Source: Nemertoderma westbladi (taxonomy: Eukaryota; Xenacoelomorpha; Nemertodermatida; Nemertodermatidae). From it: a stretch of 23,821 nt of DNA. This document shows positions 7,912-19,200 of this stretch, one piece after another. The DNA lies in assembly GCA_032718475.1 (NCBI GenBank), contig JAUCBJ010000554.1, positions 1-23,821 of the forward strand, written 5' to 3'. Made by a program: the position numbers and the translations under genes. How positions within the stretch are numbered: position 1 is the first letter of the stretch; every line of letters begins with the position of its first letter. Below the pieces are notes generated by a model that saw nothing but the letters and a program-made list of their open reading frames with translations, had not been told where the DNA came from and searched no databases.

Positions 7912-10392
7912 TCAAGGGCGCGGGGGAGGAGGAGGGGGTGGAGGTCCTGGGTAGGGTTGGCCTAACTCGTTACACCAGTACGCTGCGTGACAATCGCTCA
8001 ACTCCACGCCACTAGTTGCATACCATCGTTCGATACATTCCCCATCACAGAAGTCTGCATAACAGGTTGGTCCTTCAGACATATGGTTATTACAATAGAA
8101 ACAGGGGTCGCACAGTGCCGTGCATTTCTCCGCCGCGGTCTCGAGATCGCATGGATCGCCTGCACCGTCGTGGTCGTGGTCGCGGTCGTGGTCGCAGTCA
8201 ACTACGTTGTTAAGACGGTCGTAGAATATAGCGTGACATCCACCGCAATAGTTGGGCTCGCAATGAGCCTCCGGATGGGCCGGACACTCTGCTAATTCGC
8301 AGGGATTCACAAAACACAAAACTTCATGAACTCCAGGCGGACACGGACAATCATCGTCCTCAACACAATCAACAAGGTTGCCATCCTCGTCGAAATAGTC
8401 AGCAAAACAACCGCCACAGTAGTTCGGTCTGCAGTGCGCGTGAGGATGATTGGGGCACGAATGTGTGCCACAAGGATCTTCGTTACAATGCAGCACCGCC
8501 ACACCGTTAGGACAAGGACCAACTTCCTCGCAGTCTACCACTTGGTTATCACTGTTGTAGAAGACGGCATTGCAACCTCCGCAGTAGTTTGGTACGCAGG
8601 TGGCGTCGGGGTAGGAAGGACATGTCGCTCGGTCGCAAGGATTCCACATACACGTCGTGTCGTAGGGAACGCCGGGACTACAAGGGCCGCCGATCGGTTC
8701 GCAATCGACTACAGCGCCGTTCTCATCGACAAAATAGTAGCTGCAGCCGCCACAGTAATCGCGGACACAGGTGGCCTCAGGGTTGGCCGCGCAGACCTTC
8801 CCATGGCACGGATCCTCGTAACATGTGTGCAACTCGATACCAGAGGCGCAACACGTTGTAGTGACGCCATCTAGAGGATCCTTACAGACACGCTGACAGC
8901 CATCCTGACAACAACGTTGATCTTTTCGACACTCCCCATCGTGATCGCATTCGTCATGGGGAGCTACGCATTCTGTTCTGGAGAGCGCCGGTACGTGGGG
9001 ACAAACACCCGGTTTAACTATCCACGAAGGCAAACATGTCCGTCGGCATCCGTCCCAACAACATTTCTGCCCTTTCCCTTCACAATCGTTATCACAACAA
9101 CAGTCACTCACCACACGAAACGGACAAAGAGTAAGTAAAGGAGATACTACAGGAGGACAGGATCCTATGTTCACCTTTTTACAAGGCCAATCGCATGGCT
9201 GAACGCATTTATATTGGCATCCAATGCGGCAACACTTCAGGGGATCTTCACACTCATTATCACAATAACATTCGTGGATTCGTGGTTTTAGAAACAACGC
9301 TTCGGTGAAAGGTTCTTGCATTGGACATTTCCCAATTCGAACAAATTGGCAAGGGAGAACTGGTCTTTGACATATTTTCTGGCATCCATCGAAGCAACAT
9401 TTATTGGGAGCTTCGCAATCTTCATCGCATTGGCATGAATCGTGGCTCGGATAATCGCAATACAAAGGATAGCAAAGCTGTTTCGGGCAACTTCCGATTC
9501 TCTCAAATAAACAAGGACAATCATTTGGCTTACATAACTTGGTACATCCATCCTGACAACACTTCAAGTCACCTTTACAATCGTCGTCGCATTTACACAA
9601 AGGTTCTATGGGATCTATAGGACAATATGGAGGTATCACAGGCTTTGGACATTTACAAGGCTTCTCGGTTTTACATGGAAAATTTAGAGGTTTAATGCAA
9701 ACAAATTTGCAACCATCCAAACAACACTTGGAGTCTCCTTTACAATGCTTATCGCACATGCACTGATGAAGGGGAGGAGGGTACAAGCATGGCCGCTTGA
9801 TCCACGGATTGGGACAATGACCTGGTTTCGGAATATCATCTAAACATGGATCCAATGACACAGGCGGGAGACAAACCGCCTTGCAACCCTGATAGCAGCA
9901 TTTATAATTACCAGAACAATGTTCATCACACTTGCATTGATGGGGTTGGACAGGGGCGCAATCGGAAAACAGAATGGAATTTACAAGTTGACAACTACCC
10001 GGTTTATCTACAGAGCATGGCCTTGATGGGGGTGGATCATGGCATGCACTTTTACAGCCATCGTGACAACACTTTTGGTCACCATCACAATGACTGTCGT
10101 CTTGGCAACTAGATATATCGTCTATGAGACAAGCTTTGTTCATTCTCGATACAAAGGGGCAATTGAGGAAATTAATACGAATTTCGGGATCAACACAAGC
10201 AAAGCCGCAACCAACACGGCAGCATTTGAGAAGATCAGGACATTCATGATCGGAATTGCACTCGGTTGGGCATTCCACCAGGGTGAGGTAAGAATCGAGA
10301 TATTGGGGACAGAACCCTGGCTTTTCTTCCGCGCATTGCACCCCATGGTACACAGATGTAATGGCAGACAGCACCACTAAAATCCACCACAT
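7912..10392 (-). CDS. Secreted multi-WAP, CGGC-repeat cysteine-rich protein (826 aa), single exon
   Basis: The protein starts with a clear signal peptide (residues 1 to about 20, MWWILVVLSAITSVYHGVQC). Nine WAP four-disulfide-core domains follow at about 24-67, 76-117, 128-174, 188-232, 243-287, 298-341, 353-396, 407-453 and 459-503, each ending in a CCxxGCxxxC signature. Next come four repeats of another type with PC...C...P.A.C...YCGGC...VDC (about 524-564, 581-621, 636-676, 693-733) and a divergent fifth with CDGEC (about 748-801). An Asp/His tract precedes the fifth (733-743), and the tail is PGPPPPPPPPRP. WAP domains commonly inhibit serine proteases or act against microbes, but the exact role here is inference: extracellular matrix, cuticle or immune secretion are all possible. 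No transmembrane segment is seen. The frame runs uninterrupted for 2,478 coding bases. The first ATG directly precedes the hydrophobic leader, which fixes the start. It lies downstream of the RhoGEF exons on the same strand. Confidence 0.93.
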   Translation of the reverse strand: MWWILVVLSAITSVYHGVQCAEEKPGFCPQYLDSYLTLVECPTECNSDHECPDLLKCCRVGCGFACVDPEIRINFLNCPFVSRMNKACLIDDISSCQDDSHCDGDQKCCHDGCKSACHDPPPSRPCSVDKPGSCQLVNSILFSDCAPVQPHQCKCDEHCSGNYKCCYQGCKAVCLPPVSLDPCLDDIPKPGHCPNPWIKRPCLYPPPLHQCMCDKHCKGDSKCCLDGCKFVCIKPLNFPCKTEKPCKCPKPVIPPYCPIDPIEPLCKCDDDCKGDLKCCQDGCTKLCKPNDCPCLFERIGSCPKQLCYPLYCDYPSHDSCQCDEDCEAPNKCCFDGCQKICQRPVLPCQFVRIGKCPMQEPFTEALFLKPRIHECYCDNECEDPLKCCRIGCQYKCVQPCDWPCKKVNIGSCPPVVSPLLTLCPFRVVSDCCCDNDCEGKGQKCCWDGCRRTCLPSWIVKPGVCPHVPALSRTECVAPHDECDHDGECRKDQRCCQDGCQRVCKDPLDGVTTTCCASGIELHTCYEDPCHGKVCAANPEATCVRDYCGGCSYYFVDENGAVVDCEPIGGPCSPGVPYDTTCMWNPCDRATCPSYPDATCVPNYCGGCNAVFYNSDNQVVDCEEVGPCPNGVAVLHCNEDPCGTHSCPNHPHAHCRPNYCGGCFADYFDEDGNLVDCVEDDDCPCPPGVHEVLCFVNPCELAECPAHPEAHCEPNYCGGCHAIFYDRLNNVVDCDHDRDHDHDGAGDPCDLETAAEKCTALCDPCFYCNNHMSEGPTCYADFCDGECIERWYATSGVELSDCHAAYWCNELGQPYPGPPPPPPPPRP

Positions 10393-10900
10393 ATTTAAGG
10401 GAAGTAGTAAAGTATTTTAAATCGTTCTCTCAACTTTCACGATGGGTGAGTTATGCGCCACGCGGAAAAAAAGTAACTATTTTTAAACATATTTAATGGA
10501 TTAAATAGAAGTAATGAATGAAACTGATGGGTCGGGATATAATAATAATACCATGAGAAAATTACTCGCGGTTCTTTGAATCGCCACATGTTGCACTGGA
10601 TAGACAAAGAATGGAGAAAGAAACCATTCCAACTCACTCAACCGTTTTTTCTCAACCAATTTCATTTATTCCTAATTTATCAAAACGTAAGTAAAAAAAC
10701 CCTGGATAGTGCAATATAACAATATAATGATATAACAATAACACAGTGAATAATCATTCTCGATTTGTTATTACTTTGAAATATTCGTGTGCTTAGGAAC
10801 TACAGCAGTGGTGCGTGGCTCGAGTTTTGGATCTCCAGTTTCAAAAAATTATTTCTCAAAGTTTCACAAATAAAATAAATAATATACTCCGGAGTCCCGA

Positions 10901-11166
10901 ATAGACGGGGCGACACGGCAATTAATTTCTCCAGACTCCCGAGTACTCCAAACCATAATCGTAACCACAACCAAACTGAATCTACCGATATAGACGGGGC
11001 GACACGGCAATTAATTTCTCCAGACTCCAGAGTACTCCAAACCATAATCGTAACCACAACCAAACTGAATCTACCGATATAGACGGGGCGACACGGCAAT
11101 TAATTTCTCCAGACTCCAGAGTACTCCAAACCATAATCGTAACCACAACCAAACTGAATCTACCGA
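10901..11166. repeat. 89-bp tandem repeat, three copies
   Basis: ATAGACGGGGCGACACGGCA starts copies at 10901, 10990 and 11079, an 89-bp period. The copies are nearly identical; for example GACTCCCGAG in copy 1 is GACTCCAGAG in copies 2 and 3. Minus-strand open frames across it are products of the repeat and are not treated as genes. Confidence 0.93.
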
Positions 11167-11692
11167 CCCATCACGGGTTAGTAGACTCCGATCACTATTG
11201 TTATATTTTAAGTAATAAAGTGTGAGTCTCGGATGGAGTACGTTTGGTGCGGGTCCAAATCCTCCAGACTGGCACACAGACTCAAGGCCGACAAGGACAA
11301 CATATAAATTACTGATAACTTGATAACAGGAAGTTTGAAACCAAGGTACCTGGTTCGAGCCACACTAGGGTCGGTTGAAATTTTTCGCTCTGGAGGGCAT
11401 TATCATACTGTTCTACTGCATTATTATATAATTATATTATACGTACACCACACAAACGTATTTGTTTAATTAAATGTAAATTTATAACGGATTGGTAGCT
11501 GTGTATAAAAAATTAAATGTACGGTTAAGTGTGATAGTTAGTTGGTGGTTTCTATTACTTTAAGTATAGTATGAAACAATCGTAGATTGTACCGCTTAGT
11601 TAAGATTACAATTAAAAAAAAATTGAGCAAAAAGGGTGCGCAAAGGTTTATCTACTTCCACCTGACAATTGTGCTCACAGCTCTGAACTTAC

Positions 11693-11740
11693 CTAATAAA
11701 CCCCATGTCGCACCCTCCTCAGCATAACTAATAAACTCAC
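11693..11740 (-). promoter_or_regulatory. Tandem 5' splice sites 48 bases apart with an in-frame stop between
   Basis: Donor 1, GAG|GTGAGT, is at 11740. Donor 2, TTATTAG|GTAAGT, is at 11692. In the exon frame, the interval adds 15 residues and then TAG at 11693-11695, immediately before donor 2. Use of donor 2, or retention of the intron, would therefore end the protein shortly after the repeat tail. Confidence 0.5.
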
Positions 11741-13201
11741 CTCCGAAGGATTAACCAGCCCTTCTGTAATCGACGCCCTCGCCTGATTGGTTGTTGCATC
11801 GGGAAGTTCTCCATGTACCTTATCTTGTGGAAGTTCGGTGTCGCATGGCAGAGAGTCACTAGGCAACGTATCGTCCGGCAACGCGTCGCTAGGCAACGAG
11901 TCTATAGGCAAAATGTCATTAGGTAACGAGCCAATGGGTAAAGAGTCGCTAGACAACCCATTAGAAGGCAACGACCCGCTACGCAACCCGTTGCTAGACA
12001 GCGGTTCGCTAGGCGACGCGTCCTCTATCGACCCGCGACCGGGGTACCCAGTGGGCGGCGCGGACCCAGGCGGGGTCTCCGACATGGACTCCAGCTGGTC
12101 GGCGGCCTTGCGAGTCCCGAGGTCGCGCGGCCGGCGGGGTTCCGGGGGCCGCGTCGACGCCGCCACAGTGTTGCGCCGTTGGGACGCCGGGAGCGACGGC
12201 GGGTGCGAGGCGATCTGGTCGGCGCGCGCCTTCAACCCCGCCTCCAGATGGGCGCGCCACTGTTTGGCCTCGGGAGACGAGGCGGCCCGCAAATCGTACA
12301 TAACCGCACCGCATTTAAGAGTTTTGATGAGGAAGAAGGAATTCCTCTCGATGCTGTTGGTGCGAACAATAAGATCTCGGTTCAACTCCAGTATCGGGCT
12401 GTGAGTGTGCGTCCCTTCGTTCACGTCGTCCAGAGGCGAGTTAATTAAGTTCGAGGAAACCCCGCCCTGGAACTTCAACAATAATTTATCTTCCCGTTTA
12501 ATAAGTAGCACCAGCATATCGGTGAATAGGAGACCCAAAGGCTCGACGACTTTCTTACCGGCCCCGCTACCGAGTTTCCATGTTAACGTCCCTTTATGGA
12601 TGAGTTCCTTGGTGGAGAGATCGAGGTTCTTGTAATCCTTGTAGAAGGGGTTGCCCACGATTTTATCGTAAGCTGACGTGTCCAGTCTGCGTTGGCAGTC
12701 CTGGAGCATGGCATTGTTCTCGAATATTTTTTTACTTTCGTTCGCGTGTTTTACGATTCCTTTACAGTACTCGATGACATCCTGTAGGTTTTTGTGTTCG
12801 GCGGAGTTCTCCGGTGTGTGTTTGAGCAAGGTCTCCAGTAGCAACGGCATTCGGGCTATCCTTTGCATCTCAACGATTATAATATCCGCGAATTTCAACC
12901 GTTTACACACATCCCTGCAACTCTCAACTTCCGTCATGAACCTATCGAGTTTCTGCTCCTTAGAGCGTTTTACTTTGAGTTGCTCGAGCGCCATACTCTG
13001 TCCTTGTACGAACTCCGCTGCCGATGTTTTATACGTCTCGCCGTCCTCCCCAGAGAACGCTTTCAGTAACGCCTCCCCGATGTTTCCCACTACGAAGTTT
13101 GGCGGCCGCTCGTTACGTAATAAATCCAGAACGCGTCTATGATGCGCGTAAAGATTATAAAGTTTGGGGAACAAACTGTTTAAAAACTCAACTGAAGTTA
13201 T
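11741..13201 (-). CDS. RhoGEF2: RhoGEF exon: rest of DH, PH domain and repetitive tail
   Basis: The acceptor TTTCATTCCAG is followed by ITSVEFLNSLFPKLYNLYAH. DH continues to about 12694 and includes RIARMPLLLETLLKHT, the conserved last DH helix. The PH domain spans about 12619-12221, from KELIHKGTLTWK to the hallmark Trp in AKQWRAHLEAGLKA. Downstream is a Pro/Ser-rich tail containing an 11-copy pentapeptide repeat (11837-12001). The exon ends at a strong donor GAG|GTGAGT in phase 0. If that donor is skipped, the frame runs 15 more codons to a TAG at 11693-11695, directly beside another strong donor (GTAAGT). Plus-strand open frames here are shadows. Confidence 0.9.
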
Positions 13202-16200
13202 CTGGAATGAAAAATGCAAAATTGAACTTATTAAAAAAGATACAAATAATGAAGCAATGACAGGTAATTAAAAAAGTTATAATACTGGCCCGTATTAAAT
13301 AAATCACCCTGTTCAAGTACCTCTAATAATTTATTAATGTAATTTAAAAATAATTTTAAATGTTACGAATAATACGGTTTATATATTAATATTGTACATA
13401 AGAACGATTGTAATATTTTATTCTTAAATTGTTACTTATTCGCTCGAATAACATAATTCGAACTACATAATCGGGAGAAAAAGGTGTACTTATTTACCTA
13501 GGGAAAAAATGTAACGAATAGGATTGCATTGATTTTACAAACAAAAGAAAGTAAAAAAAATATTAGGTAGGTGGAATTTCTTAAATTTTATTACATGCTG
13601 AAGAGCATCGTAATAGAAAACGTTTGCAAGTAATTTATGCAAAATCCATTCAAACAAGAAACTGAACAAACTTTCTTTCACAAACCGAAAGAAAGCTGAG
13701 ACTAATGAATTCAAAGGAAAAAAAGTTACATAAATACCTTATCCTTCTTCATTGGAAGATAGAAATTCTCACACAGAATGTAAATCCATCGCAGATGACC
13801 GCATTCCGTGTTGATGACTTCGTTGATAACCTCCTGCCGCTTCACTTCCCTCTTAGAGAGGAGTTTCCGCGCGGCCGAAGGAACACGATTGTGCCAGTTC
13901 TCGTTGCCGAGATCCGGGTCCACCTCCAGGTGATCCATTGGACGATCCACCGGGGCGATCACGTCCGCGGATCCCGTGGATATAACGCTGGACGTGGAGG
14001 TGGACAGACTGCCCTGGAGCGGCGAGTCGTCGGTGGGAGTCTCCGCGGTCGACAGGTCCACGTTCGATTTGGAACGATCGTCCGACTGCCGGCTTTTACG
14101 GACCGCTCGACGCTCGAGTTTAAGGCTCTCGCTTCGCTCGACTTTTCCCGAGTTTCGAGGCTAAAAAGTAAAATAAACTGGTAAAGTTAAAGGGAATAAG
14201 TTTAATCTGAATAATATTAGTAAACAAATAATAATAAAATATTTAGGTTAAACTCTTGTAAATAATGGAATTATTATTGAAAGTAAACCGAACTATTACG
14301 CGACTATTAACTGTAACCCTTGGCGAGAGAACCAGACCAAGGCAACCACACGTAATACTATATATAACATGTATAAATAATTGTACAGATACTAATTAGT
14401 TTAATGTTTTGGTTATATTCAGACCTTCTGTAACATGGGATTTTAGTGAACACCTATGGTATGCTTCACATGGGACGTTAATATACAGTCCTTTCCGATC
14501 CCTACGACTAATTGGCACCTCATGTAACTTCAGTATCAGCCACAGTATCCAGACACGACGGTGTCTTCATCCAGATTCGATCGTAACTAATTGAGGACTA
14601 ATTAAGGGCGAGGGCGGGGAGGCGGGATTAATGTGGAAGGCTATTCTAATCAAAACAATAAACGTAAGTCAATAACACAAATTTCACTTTATTAGTAGTA
14701 AATATTTCCACTGTAAATAAATAAAGCTCAATATTTCTATAAGCTGTAAGTAAATAAGTATAGGTATAAAGTAAGGAACTCATCGAACCTTCTCGAGATC
14801 GGGAGTCTCCGCGGTCGGCGACTCGAGGGTCTCCGGGCTCCGGGTCCGCTCGTCTATGCTTCCCATCGCCTCGAACTTATTGACGGTGCGTTTAACCGGC
14901 GGCGCCGGCGTGTAGCCTGAGGCCTGCGTCGCGCTGTTTAGGACCCCCGAGAACTCGTTATCGTCGTCTGCTTCGCCGTCCTCTGCCGTCACTGCCGTCG
15001 CGGTACTATCCGTATCCAAGGACATAGACAACCGCTTACTTAGATCCCCTTCGTCGTTCTCCGAATCCACGATCAACGTCCGACGTTTATCTGCCGCGTC
15101 CGACAACTTCCGACTGATTCCCACGCCATGGCTGAATCGATCTTTCAACTTCTTGGATTTCTTACCGGGACAGGTTTTATCCAAGCGGTTCAGACAATCT
15201 CCCTTATGGACCGTGTACTCGCATACTTGGCATTGGTAGTTCTGTGGAATATAAATTTATTATAAGTAAAGTTTTCAATAATTATTCGCACAAAACATAA
15301 ATCCAATAATTCCCAATCGAGCAATTTCAATCGACCTACGAAAAACTATTATATATTATGAATATTAGAATATTGGCGTATAGGAATAACTTCCACACGA
15401 ATTTTTGGTCACATATGAAAAATAAAATTCACTAAAATATATTTATTATCACTAAAATGTATTTTCCATCGAAATTAAAACTTGTAACCTATTATATTGA
15501 ATTTCGTTTGTTGTTTTGGTTAGAATAACGTGCAACTGTAACCTGTTCCAGTGTTCCTTTCCTTTCCTTTCCTTTCCTCTCCTTTCCTTTTTAATTATAA
15601 TTAATAGATTTTAGTGAGAATTTAGATGTATAGGAAACTGAATATTTTAGTGATTAGTAAAAATTTAGTGAAAAATATTATTTTTATGTAGGTCGATAAA
15701 TGACTGCACTCGGATAAAGTTAATCGTATTCTTTGTTCTGCGACTTGGACTTACCTGAGAACCAATTCCCCATAGTAACTGGGAACAATGAGCGCAGTAG
15801 GCCAAGGTGCGGAATTGTGTTGGAGCGAAATTGTGGCCCTTTATGTGAATAACCTTCTTAGCAACCGAAGGCGTTGTTGATAGAAACCGAGTGCCCCGAC
15901 GACTGCGGTGCTCTTTAAAGAGGAAAGATTCGAAAGGAACCGTAGCTAAAAAAATAATGTACCACATGGTACAATGTGGGGCAACACAAGTGGAAAAAAC
16001 AACGAAAATTACTGGTTCTAATAATACGGCGAGATCTGTTTGTTCACAATTTTCAATTCGTTTTCCATTACTCGATTTCATAAATTAAGTAAAAATTTAT
16101 AGAAGGTGTGGGGGGGGGGGGGGGGGGGGTGTCACCTTAATTTCACTAATAAACCGTAAAATACGTCGCGTCTGCCTAGAACCTGTTATGTTAACACGAT

Positions 16201-19200
16201 TAACATGTTAACAAGATAGAGGGATACAAACGGAATTCTCCCAAAATATAAAAACAGTAATCTTTAGTTTTACCTCTAGGGGGCGCATAATAGTAGTACA
16301 AAGAGATACATTTTCTGGAATAATATTTAATAACTTCACTACCTACTGCTACGGTTTTCATTTCACTATGAAGTTTTCCCCGAGTAGATCTATTCCGATA
16401 CTTCCACGGGAGTAAAGCTAAGAAAAAATGAAATCTGAAAACAAAAAATGATGAAAATCACAATCAAATCACACGGGTAGCGAACTTTCATGTAAGTGAT
16501 GTCGGTGTGCGACGAACGGACAAATACACATAACTGCTTAAGCAAAAATACGGCAAGGCATTCCAGAAAATACAAATTTAACAGAGATTCCACCTGCTTG
16601 ACATCTGTATTATTATATACTTTACTAACATGATGCCTTGGTACCATTCATACGTAGATAGCTAGCGATACACTGACATATAGCCAGACTCTTATTGTGA
16701 CCGAGATGGTCGGGGGACTGCGTTAACGCTGTAATACGATTCAATAGGATCTTATCGAGGGCGTCTAACTCCTCTTGGGTGTCGGCGTCCGGTTTAATTT
16801 GTCCGTCACCGTACAACGCACATAGACCTGGAAAGTAACAAATAATGTCTAACACGACCGGAAAATACAACATTGCAAAATATAGTTGTCACATATATAC
16901 CTACAAGATTATCGGATATATTCGGTTGTATGGGAACCTACCAGTTTGTGTCGGATATCTTTGGTTGTATGGGAACCTGAACCTACCAAATTGTCGGATA
17001 TTTTCGGTTGTATCCGAACCTAACAGATTGTCGGATATTTTTGGTTGTATCCGAACCTGTCGGATATTTTCGGTTGTATCCGAACCTACCAGATTGTCGG
17101 ATATTTTCGGATGTATCCGAACCTACCAGATTGTCGGATATTTTTGGTTGTATCCGAACCTGTCGGATATTTTCGGTTGTATCCGAACCTACCAGATTGT
17201 CGGATATTTTCGGTTGTATCCGAACCTACCAGATTGTCGGATATTTTCGGTTGTATCCGAACCCACAAGTTTGTTGGATATTTTCGGTTGTATCCGAACC
17301 TACCAAATTGTCGGATATTTTCGGTTGTATCCGAACCTACCAGATCGTCGGATATTTCCGGTTGTATCCGAACCTACCAGATTGTCGGATATTTTTGGTT
17401 GTATCCGAACCTAACAGATTGTCGGATATTTTTGGTTGTATCCGAACCTGTCGGATATTTTCGGTTGTATCCGAACCTACCAGATTGTCGGATATTTTCG
17501 GTTGTATCCGAACCTACCAGATTGTCGGATATTTTTGGTTGAATCCGAACCTGTCGGATATTTTTGGTTGTATCCGAACCTGTCAGATATTTTCGGTTGT
17601 ATCCGAACCTACCAGATTGTCGGATATTTTCGGTTGTATCCGAACCTACCAGATTGTCGGATATTTTTGGTTGTATCCGAACCTGTCGGATATTTTCGGT
17701 TGTATCCGAACCTACCAGATTGTCGGATATTTTCGGTTGTATCCGAAACTACCAGATTGTCGAATATTTTTGGTTGTAACCGAACCTGTCGGATATTTTC
17801 GGTTGTATCCGAACCTACCAGATTGTCGGATATTTTTGGTTGTATCCGAACCTACCAGATTGTCGGATATTTTTGGTTGTATCCGAACCTACCAGATTGT
17901 CGGATATTTTTGGTTGTATCCGAACCTGTCGGATATTTTCGGTTGTATCCGAACCTACCAGATTGTCGGATATTTTTGGTTGTATCCGAACCTACCAGAT
18001 TGTCGGATATTTTTGGTTGTATCCGAACCTGTCGGATATTTTCGGTTGTATCCGAACCTACCAGATTGTCGGATATTTTTGGTTGTATCCGAACCTACCA
18101 GATTGTCGGATATTTTTGGTTGTATCCGAACCTGTCAGATATTTTCGGTTGTATCCGAACCTACCAGATTGTCGGATATTTTCGGTTGTATCCGAACCTA
18201 CCAGATTGTCGGATGCTTTCGGTTGTATCCGAACCTACCAGATTGTCGGATATTTTTGGTTGTATCCAAACCTGTCGGATATTTTCGGTTGTATCCGAAC
18301 CTACCAGATTGTCGGATATTTTTGGTTGCATCCGAACCTGTTGGATATTTTCGGTTGTATCCGAACCTACCAGATTGTCGGATATTTTTGGTTGTATCCG
18401 AACCTGTCGGATATTTTCGGTTGTATCCGAACCTACCAGATTGTCGGATATTTTCGGTTGTATCCGAACCTACCAGATTGTCGGATGCTTTCGGTTGTAT
18501 CCGAACCTACCAGATTGTCGGATATTTTTGGTTGTATCCAAACCTGTCGGATATTTTCGGTTGTATCCGAACCTACCAGATTGTCGGATATTTTTGGTTG
18601 CATCCGAACCTGTTGGATATTTTCGGTTGTATCCGAACCTACCAGATTGTCGGATATTTTTGGTTGCATCCGAACCGGTTGGATATTTTCGGTTGTATCC
18701 GAACCTACTAGATTGTCGGATATTTTCGGTTGTATCCGAACCTACCAGATTGTCGGATATTTTTGGTTGCATCCGAACCGGTTGGATATTTTCGGTTGTA
18801 TCCGAACCTACCAGATTGTCGGATATTTTCGGTTGTATCCGAACCTACCAGATTGTCGGATGCTTTCGGTTGTATCCGAACCTACCAGATTGTCGGATAT
18901 TTTTGGTTGTATCCAAACCTGTCGGATATTTTCGGTTGTATCCGAACCTACCAGATTGTCGGATATTTTTGGTTGTATCCGAACCTGTCGGATATTTTCG
19001 GTTGTATCCGAACCTACTAGATTGTCGGATATTTTCGGTTGTATCCGAACCTACCAGATTGTCGGATATTTTTGGTTGTATCCGAACCGGTTGGATATTT
19101 TCGGTTGTATCCGAACCTACTAGATTGTCGGATATTTTCGGTTGTATCCGAACCTACCAGATTGTCGGATATTTTTGGTTGTATCCAAACCTGTCGGATA

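Larger units (their letters stand above)
10393..11740. other. Stretch between the WAP gene and the last recognised RhoGEF exon
   Basis: This holds the 5' flank of the WAP gene, an 89-bp tandem repeat and AT-rich sequence. It is either intergenic or RhoGEF intron. I could not recognise another RhoGEF exon in it, although a short C-terminal exon without conserved residues could be missed. A TTTATT (AATAAA on the minus strand) near 10665 is a possible poly(A) signal. Confidence 0.45.

Noticed and set aside
7987-10380. Several plus-strand frames of 65-182 codons opposite the WAP gene
   Set aside because: They are antisense shadows of a strong cysteine-rich coding frame and show no family signature.
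10800-11277. Minus-strand frames of 99 and 68 codons as a RhoGEF 3' exon
   Set aside because: They are translations of the 89-bp tandem repeat and have no link to the family.
11352-11361. B-box-like GGTTCGAGCC suggesting a tRNA or SINE
   Set aside because: No A box at the proper distance and no cloverleaf could be drawn.
11787-12448. Plus-strand 205- and 89-codon frames and a minus-strand 101-codon frame
   Set aside because: They overlap the RhoGEF PH-tail exon in other frames; the GC-rich coding sequence explains their openness.
15891-16088. Plus-strand 65-codon frame over the C1 exon and intron
   Set aside because: It spans an exon-intron boundary of the minus-strand gene and shows no conserved residues.
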